A stretch of 64,000 bases of DNA from Acidovorax sp. YS12. Lineage in GTDB: Bacteria; Pseudomonadota; Gammaproteobacteria; Burkholderiales; Burkholderiaceae_C. The notes beneath the pieces are model-generated. The model worked only from the letters and a program-made list of their open reading frames with translations, made no database searches and had not been told where the DNA came from. The DNA is taken from NCBI GenBank assembly GCA_021496925.1, contig CP053915.1:4801501-4865500 (forward strand). The letters are read 5' to 3'. The position numbers and the translations under genes are program-made. Positions 57,028 to 64,000 of the stretch are shown here, in pieces; within the stretch, counting starts at the first letter, position 1; every line of letters starts with the position of its first letter.

Positions 57028-57708
57028 TCAGAAGGCCGGATGGATGCTCAACGCCAGCATGGCCGACAACTGGCACAGCGGCCTGCCCGCGCTTTGCTGC
57101 AACGCATTGAACGCATGCTGCACGGCTTGCAGGTCGCGCTGGCTGGTGGGCGTGCGGCCGATGATGCCCGCGGCCACCAGGCGCGCCACCACGTGGCTGG
57201 TCAGCAGGAAGGTGTCCTTCCCGGCCAGGCGCAGGAAACCGGCCGCCGAGCGCCCGCCCAGGCGGGCGCCGCGCTGGGCCAGTACATGCCACAGGCCGGT
57301 GGTGTCGCTGCCGGGCCAATCGGCAAGAAAACCGCCAAAACTGCCGTGCGCCTGGCGGATGTCCAGGATGAACCGGGCATTCTTCGCAATGCTTTGCAGC
57401 TTGGCGCGGTCGCGGATGATCCGGTCGTTTTGCATGTGGCCTTCCATCTGCTCCGGGCCGAGCAACACCATTTGCCCGGGCTCGAAGCCCGCGAAGGCTT
57501 TCTCGAATTCGGGCCACCTGGCATCGACCACCGCGTGCTGCATTCCCGCCTGGAAGACCCGCTGGCTCATGGCGGAGAGGTAGCGGTCGTCGCCTTTGCT
57601 TCTCAATTCCTCGGCGGTGAGCGCCTGGGGCAGGAAGGCTTCCATGGCTTCGTCGGAGGCAAAGCGCGCGCGTACCGTGTCGTGAAGCCAGCGATAGTCA
57701 AGGGCCAT
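57028..57708 (-). CDS. DNA-3-methyladenine glycosylase I-like protein
   Basis: A 226-residue protein resembling Tag. Matching segments are 'YLSAMSQRVFQAGMQHAVVD', 'RWPEFEKAFAGFEPGQMVLL', 'NDRIIRDRAKLQSIAKNARF' and a C-terminal 'VARLVAAGIIGRTPTSQRDL'. The classical Tag zinc ligands (Cys/His near both ends) are not evident, so it belongs to a divergent branch and excision activity should not be assumed. The start at 57708 is preferred over 57738. Confidence 0.78.
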   Translation of the reverse strand: MALDYRWLHDTVRARFASDEAMEAFLPQALTAEELRSKGDDRYLSAMSQRVFQAGMQHAVVDARWPEFEKAFAGFEPGQMVLLGPEQMEGHMQNDRIIRDRAKLQSIAKNARFILDIRQAHGSFGGFLADWPGSDTTGLWHVLAQRGARLGGRSAAGFLRLAGKDTFLLTSHVVARLVAAGIIGRTPTSQRDLQAVQHAFNALQQSAGRPLCQLSAMLALSIHPAF

Positions 57709-57722
57709 GGTCGCTGCTTTCT

Positions 57723-58028
57723 TCACCGGGCCTTGCACTGGATCGGTGCCATGCGGCCGATCTCAAGGGTCAGGTCGTCCCCTTTGCCGCGAATGGTGTT
57801 GGGGCCGTTGCTGTAGATGAAGCCAGAGCCGCTGGGCTGCTGCTGGAGTTCCATGCGCTCGCCGTGGCGTGTCAGGACGGCGGTGCCGTGGGCGGGTGAA
57901 AAGCGCACGGAAACCGACTCGCCGTGGGTGCAGGTAAAGGCCACGTCAAGGTCGGCCGGTGCGGGCGGGGTGGCGCTGCAGGCGCACAGGAGGGCGGCGG
58001 CGAACAAGGCGGAAGCGGATGCTTTCAT
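57723..58028 (-). CDS. MliC-domain lipoprotein (C-type lysozyme inhibitor-like)
   Basis: A 101-residue lipoprotein. The lipobox is 'LLCAC' (modified Cys at about residue 17). The small beta-barrel domain includes 'VAFTCTHGESVSVRFSPAHG' and the MliC pattern 'SGSGFIYSNG', which carries the Ser that inserts into the lysozyme active site. A second Cys near the end can pair with that in 'FTCTHG'. It probably protects peptidoglycan from host lysozyme. Confidence 0.83.
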   Translation of the reverse strand: MKASASALFAAALLCACSATPPAPADLDVAFTCTHGESVSVRFSPAHGTAVLTRHGERMELQQQPSGSGFIYSNGPNTIRGKGDDLTLEIGRMAPIQCKAR

Positions 58029-58112
58029 GGAATTTCCCCGTTGAAGGTTGGCGGACGGACACCGCTGGCATGACAGCCGCGATGCCACGAAGCGGCACGA
58101 CGCTGCAAGAAT

Positions 58113-58150
58113 GATAGCTGGCAGCGCTTGCTGTGCAAGGGGTAGGGCCA
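58113..58150 (+). repeat. Dispersed palindromic repeat, copy 11
   Basis: GATAGCTGGCAGCGCTTGCT…AAGGGGTAGGGCC lies between rpoD and the mliC-like gene. The left arm is consensus; the right arm is diverged. Confidence 0.75.
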
Positions 58151-58234
58151 GAAAAGGCTTGAAACGCGCATGGCGCATGCAGGCCAGGCCTCGCCGTGGC
58201 TGGCGGCCAGCACGAAGCGGCGGGTGCTTGGGCG

Positions 58235-58272
58235 CAAAAAAGCCCGGCCCTGCGCGATGGCGGGGCCGGGCT
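58235..58272 (-). terminator. Rho-independent terminator of rpoD
   Basis: On the minus strand, AGCCCGGCCC and GGGCCGGGCT (58241-58250 and 58263-58272) form a perfect 10-bp stem followed by TTTTTT. It starts 20 bp past the rpoD stop. Confidence 0.92.
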
Positions 58273-58291
58273 GGCGGCTGCGGCTGGGCGC

Positions 58292-60679
<2,388 letters not shown>

Positions 60680-60750
60680 GGATAACCTCAGCGTCAAAAA
60701 AGGGACACACAAAGAAAACGCAAGCGCCACGGAAACCGGCGCATGGAGCA

Positions 60751-60770
60751 CACACGGCCTGGGCCGTGTG
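60751..60770. other. Perfect 9-bp hairpin in the dnaG-rpoD gap
   Basis: CACACGGCC-TG-GGCCGTGTG lies 72-91 bp upstream of the rpoD start within a 279-bp gap. No T-run follows on either strand. In E. coli this gap holds a partial terminator and rpoD promoters; a similar role is possible. I see nothing else in the gap. Confidence 0.5.
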
Positions 60771-60958
60771 GAGGGGAACCCTCGGGGCAAGATGTCTGGG
60801 CGAACATTTGGTGTGCAGTCCTTGCGGTAATGTGGGCCGTGCACTTGCTGCAATGGGCGTGGAATCCACGCTGGCCCGGTCCGGAGGTGCTGCTGTCGCT
60901 CTTGCCAGTCAACCTTGGATTATATCGGTTTAAAAAGTTCCCAAGGAAAAGAAAAAAG

Positions 60959-62893
60959 TCAAGAGGCTTTGCGCGCCAGCGCCTCCAGCGCTTCCAGCTC
61001 CAGGCGCTGGGCCTGCAGGGCGCGCAGGCGCTGGGCGGCTGCGGGGTCGGTGCGCAGGGCGGCCACGGCCTCGGTCTCCTGCTGCTTGATGCGGTCCATG
61101 CGCATGCGGTTGAGCACGCCGCGTAGTTCGCGCCGGATTTCCGGCAGGTCGCCCTCCGGCTGGGCATGCGGGCCGCTCATCAGCTGCGCGGCCAGGCTCT
61201 CGCAGCCCTGGCCGCGCAGGCTTTCGCGCAGCACGGCCCAGGGCTGGGCGCCGTGCTCGTGCCACTCCTGCTCCAGCCAGGCGAACAGCGGGCCGTGCGG
61301 GGCGGGCTGGGCGCCCAGGGCGTCGTGGTCGTCGTGCGTCAGCTCTTCCAGAAACGCCATGTGCGACAGCAGCAGCCGCGCGGCCTGGTCGGCGCGGCTC
61401 ACGGGCGAGGGGCGGGGCCCCTGGTAGGGTGGGGCCCAGGCCTTGGCGCCGCGGTTTTTCCAGTTGCCCCGGCTGCCCTGGCCGGGGCCTGCGGCGGGGC
61501 GGGAGGGGAAGTTGCCAGCGAAGGCGGGCGGGGCGCCGTGTTCCCAGGGGGGCGGCTCCTGTCCGGGGGCGGGCGCACGGGCGGGCGCGGGCGCCGCGCC
61601 GTGGCTCCACAGGTCGGCCAGGTCGCGGGCGTCGAGCTGCGCCAGCTGGGCCAGCTCGGCGAGCAGCTGGCGCTTGAGCGCGCCGTCGGGCAGCGCGGTC
61701 CACAGGGCGCGGGCGTTGGTGGCCATGTGGGCGCGGCCTTCGGCCAGGCCCAGGTCGCAGCCTTCGCTGGCGGCTTCGACCAGGAAGCGGCTCAGTGGCA
61801 TGGCGTCGCCGACGTGGCGCGCGAACGCCTCGGGGCCGTGGGCGCGGATGAAGCTGTCGGGGTCGTGCTCGGCGGGCAGGAACAGGAACTTGATGGCGCG
61901 CGTGTCGCTGGCGTAGGGCAGGGCGCCGTCCAGCGCCTTGCGCGCCGCGCGGCGGCCCGCCGCGTCGCCGTCGAAGCTGAAGACGACCTGGTCGGTGAAG
62001 CGGAACAGCTTGTGCACGTGCTCGCTGGTGCAGGCCGTGCCCAGCGTGGCCACGGCGTTGCCGAAGCCGAGCTGCGCCAGGGCCACCACGTCCATGTAGC
62101 CCTCGGTCACCAGGGCGTAGCCGGCCTCGCGGATGGCGGTGCGCGCCTCGAACAGGCCGTACAGTTCGCGGCCCTTGTGGAACACCGGCGTTTCGGGCGA
62201 GTTGAGGTACTTGGGCTTCTCGTCGCCCAGCACGCGCCCGCCAAAGCCGATGCACTCGCCCTTGACGTTGCGGATGGGGAACATGATGCGGTCGCGGAAG
62301 CGGTCGTAGCGCTTGCCGTCCTCCTCGCCCACGATCACCAGGCCCGATTCGTGCAGCAGCGGGCTGTCGTACTCGGGGAAGACGCTGGCCAGGTTGCGCC
62401 AGCCCTCTGGCGCGTAGCCCAGGCCGTAGCGCTTGGCGATCTGCCCCGAGACGCCCCGGCCCTTGAGGTAGGCTACCGCGCGCGGCGAGGCCCTGAGCTG
62501 CTTGCGCCAGGATTCGCCGGCTTTTTCCAGCACGTCGGTCAGCGTGGCCTGCTTCTGGCGCGCGGCGGCGGCGCGCTCGCGCTCCTGGGGCGAGGCATCG
62601 TCCTGCGGCACGGCCAGGCCCACGCTCTGCGCCAGGTCCTGCACCGCTTCGACGAAGCCCATGCCTGCGTGGTCCATGAGGAAACCGATGGCGTTGCCGT
62701 TCTTGCCGCAGCCGAAGCAGTGGTAGAACTGCTTGGAGGGACTGACGCTGAAGGAGGGCGACTTCTCCCCATGGAAGGGGCACAGGCCCATGAAGTTGGC
62801 CCCGCCTTTCTTGAGCTGCACGTAGCGTCCGACGACATCGACCACGTCGACGCGGGACAGCAGCTCCTGGATGAAAGATTGGGGAATCGACAC
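60959..62893 (-). CDS. dnaG: DNA primase
   Basis: A 644-residue primase that makes RNA primers at the replication fork. The CHC2 zinc finger is 'CPFHGEKSPSFSVSPSKQFY' followed by 'HCFGCGKNGNAIGFL'. The TOPRIM core includes 'LVTEGYMDVVALAQLGFGNA' and 'VVFSFDGDAAGRRAARKALD'. The C-terminal helicase-binding domain begins after a Pro/Ala/Gly-rich linker ('APAPARAPAPGQEPP'). The window's dnaG is followed by rpoD, but no rpsU lies upstream. Confidence 0.97.
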   Translation of the reverse strand: MSIPQSFIQELLSRVDVVDVVGRYVQLKKGGANFMGLCPFHGEKSPSFSVSPSKQFYHCFGCGKNGNAIGFLMDHAGMGFVEAVQDLAQSVGLAVPQDDASPQERERAAAARQKQATLTDVLEKAGESWRKQLRASPRAVAYLKGRGVSGQIAKRYGLGYAPEGWRNLASVFPEYDSPLLHESGLVIVGEEDGKRYDRFRDRIMFPIRNVKGECIGFGGRVLGDEKPKYLNSPETPVFHKGRELYGLFEARTAIREAGYALVTEGYMDVVALAQLGFGNAVATLGTACTSEHVHKLFRFTDQVVFSFDGDAAGRRAARKALDGALPYASDTRAIKFLFLPAEHDPDSFIRAHGPEAFARHVGDAMPLSRFLVEAASEGCDLGLAEGRAHMATNARALWTALPDGALKRQLLAELAQLAQLDARDLADLWSHGAAPAPARAPAPGQEPPPWEHGAPPAFAGNFPSRPAAGPGQGSRGNWKNRGAKAWAPPYQGPRPSPVSRADQAARLLLSHMAFLEELTHDDHDALGAQPAPHGPLFAWLEQEWHEHGAQPWAVLRESLRGQGCESLAAQLMSGPHAQPEGDLPEIRRELRGVLNRMRMDRIKQQETEAVAALRTDPAAAQRLRALQAQRLELEALEALARKAS

Positions 62894-63009
62894 AGCCGTG
62901 ATTGTCCGCGCAAACCGATTCGCGTTTACCCCTATTGCTTTCAGCCCGCTGTCAGCCAGCGTTGCTGTAATAGAAGGATTTTGTTTTCAATAAACCAAGG
63001 AAACCAGCC

Positions 63010-64000
63010 GTGACCAGCATGTACGACCAGCATCTGCCCCGCAACGAAGCCAACCACGCGCCGCTCTCGCCGCTGGCGTTCATCGAGCGCACGGCCGAGG
63101 TCTACCCCGACCGCCTGGCCATCGTGCACGGCGACCTGCGCCAGACCTGGGGCGAGACCTACAAGCGCTGCCGCCAGCTCGCCAGCAGCCTGCGCCGCCT
63201 GGGCATTGGCAAGAACGACACCGTGGCCGTGATGCTGCCCAACACCCCGCCGATGGTGGAGGCGCATTTCGGCGTGCCCATGGCGGGCGCGGTGCTCAAC
63301 ACGCTGAACACCCGCCTCGACCCCGAAACCATCGCCTTCATGCTCGACCACGGCGAGGCCAGGGCGCTCATCGTCGATCCCGAATTCAGCGCCGTGGTGG
63401 CCAAGGCGCTGCCGCTGCGCAAGAACCCGGCGCCGCTGGCCCTCATCGAGGTCGAGGACGCGCTCTACGGTGCCCCCGCACAGGCCCTGGGCGGCACGCG
63501 CTACGAGGATTTCGTGGCCGCGGGCGACCCGGCCTTCGCCTGGGAACTGCCCGGCGACGAATGGGACGCCATTGCCCTGAACTACACCAGCGGCACCACC
63601 GGCAACCCCAAGGGCGTGGTCTACCACCACCGCGGCGCGGCCATCAACGCCATCAGCAACGTGCTGGAGTGGGACATGCCCAAGCACGCGGTGTACCTGT
63701 GGACGCTGCCCATGTTCCACTGCAACGGCTGGTGCTTTCCGTGGACCGTGGCGGCGCGCGCCGGCGTCAACGTGTGCCTGCGCCGCGTCGATGCGCAGGC
63801 CATCTTCGATGCCATCCGCAACCACGGCGTCACGCACTACTGCGGCGCGCCCATCGTGCAGGGCCTGCTGGTGAACGCGCCCGCCGCCATGAAGGAAGGC
63901 GTGCCCGCCGGCGTCAAGGCCATGGTGGCCGGCGCCGCGCCCCCGGCCTCGATGATCGAGGGCATGGAGCAGATGGGGTTCGACCTGACCCACGTCTACG
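63010..64000 (+). CDS. Acyl-CoA synthetase (AMP-binding), 3' end outside window
   Basis: 330 residues of an ANL-superfamily ligase that activates fatty or short organic acids via acyl-AMP. The AMP-binding P-loop is 'LNYTSGTTGNPKGVVYHHRG', with 'PMFHCNGWCFPWTVAARAG' following. This matches the medium/long-chain and methylmercaptopropionate-CoA ligase (DmdB-like) group. A GTG at 63010 is chosen because AAGGAAA lies 7 bases before it; the ATG at 63019 is too far away. The C-terminal domain is cut off. It is divergent from dnaG. Confidence 0.9.
   Translation, partial: MTSMYDQHLPRNEANHAPLSPLAFIERTAEVYPDRLAIVHGDLRQTWGETYKRCRQLASSLRRLGIGKNDTVAVMLPNTPPMVEAHFGVPMAGAVLNTLNTRLDPETIAFMLDHGEARALIVDPEFSAVVAKALPLRKNPAPLALIEVEDALYGAPAQALGGTRYEDFVAAGDPAFAWELPGDEWDAIALNYTSGTTGNPKGVVYHHRGAAINAISNVLEWDMPKHAVYLWTLPMFHCNGWCFPWTVAARAGVNVCLRRVDAQAIFDAIRNHGVTHYCGAPIVQGLLVNAPAAMKEGVPAGVKAMVAGAAPPASMIEGMEQMGFDLTHVY

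Overview
The window is high-GC DNA from a betaproteobacterium, most likely a member of the Comamonadaceae (Acidovorax/Comamonas/Alicycliphilus-like). The reasons are the gene families, the dnaG-rpoD pair, and a family of roughly 45-bp palindromic repeats scattered between genes. The family assignment is an inference, because no rRNA, tRNA or plasmid replication gene is present. It looks chromosomal: core genes lie at the right end and accessory metal-handling modules fill the rest.

Layout. 1-3.2 kb: the end of a FecR anti-sigma gene and a TonB-dependent siderophore receptor, then a 151-bp hairpin. 3.6-4.3 kb: an AbrB/Doc toxin-antitoxin pair. 4.3-8.3 kb: an M24 peptidase, a PACE efflux pump with a divergent LysR regulator, and MFS and DUF486 membrane proteins. 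8.4-12.0 kb: a sensor kinase and sigma-54 response regulator next to a secreted protein of unknown function whose promoter is a near-perfect sigma-54 site. 12.4-14.5 kb: PPK2 kinase and an intact IS630 element. 14.5-21.9 kb: a heme uptake operon hmuR-Y-S-T-U-V on the minus strand with a Fur box. 22.1-29.6 kb: a small gene beside a second Fur box, then a czcI-C-x-B-A-y heavy-metal efflux operon. 29.8-31.7 kb: arsR-arsC-acr3. 31.8-33.2 kb: an IS110/IS1111 element with a structured 3' non-coding end. 33.2-39.6 kb: ppsR/ppsA and a two-subunit sodium symporter. 39.6-41.9 kb: FKBP, HxlR and a family III CoA transferase. 41.9-47.0 kb: a fecI-fecR-receptor signalling set with a higBA toxin-antitoxin pair lodged between fecR and the receptor. 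47.2-54.2 kb: a predicted periplasmic flavin-based iron-reduction operon (PepSY, DUF2271, DUF4198, ApbE, diflavin reductase) followed by a Fur-box-preceded receptor. 54.4-58.0 kb: MerR/CMD, PanE, GNAT, Tag and MliC. 58.3-62.9 kb: rpoD and dnaG. 63.0 kb to the end: a truncated acyl-CoA synthetase gene.

How the parts work together. Iron dominates: four TonB-dependent receptors, two FecR/FecI-type signalling systems, complete heme import and cytosolic heme breakdown, and an electron-transfer module that could reduce ferric iron in the periplasm. Four Fur-box-like sites sit in front of these modules. Cation efflux (Czc) and arsenic export (ArsR/ArsC/Acr3) make up the metal-defence half. 

The observations I rate highest are these: (i) the self-contained sigma-54 circuit at 8.4-12 kb, with its promoter and two candidate activator sites visible; (ii) the IS1111 element, whose 3' non-coding region contains hairpins and two short segments resembling its own two flanks, as expected for a guide (bridge/seek) RNA; (iii) a candidate covalent-FMN site in the DUF2271 protein encoded next to ApbE; (iv) the dispersed repeat family; (v) an IS630 insertion at a heme-operon stop codon that leaves a CTAG shared as stop codon by both strands.
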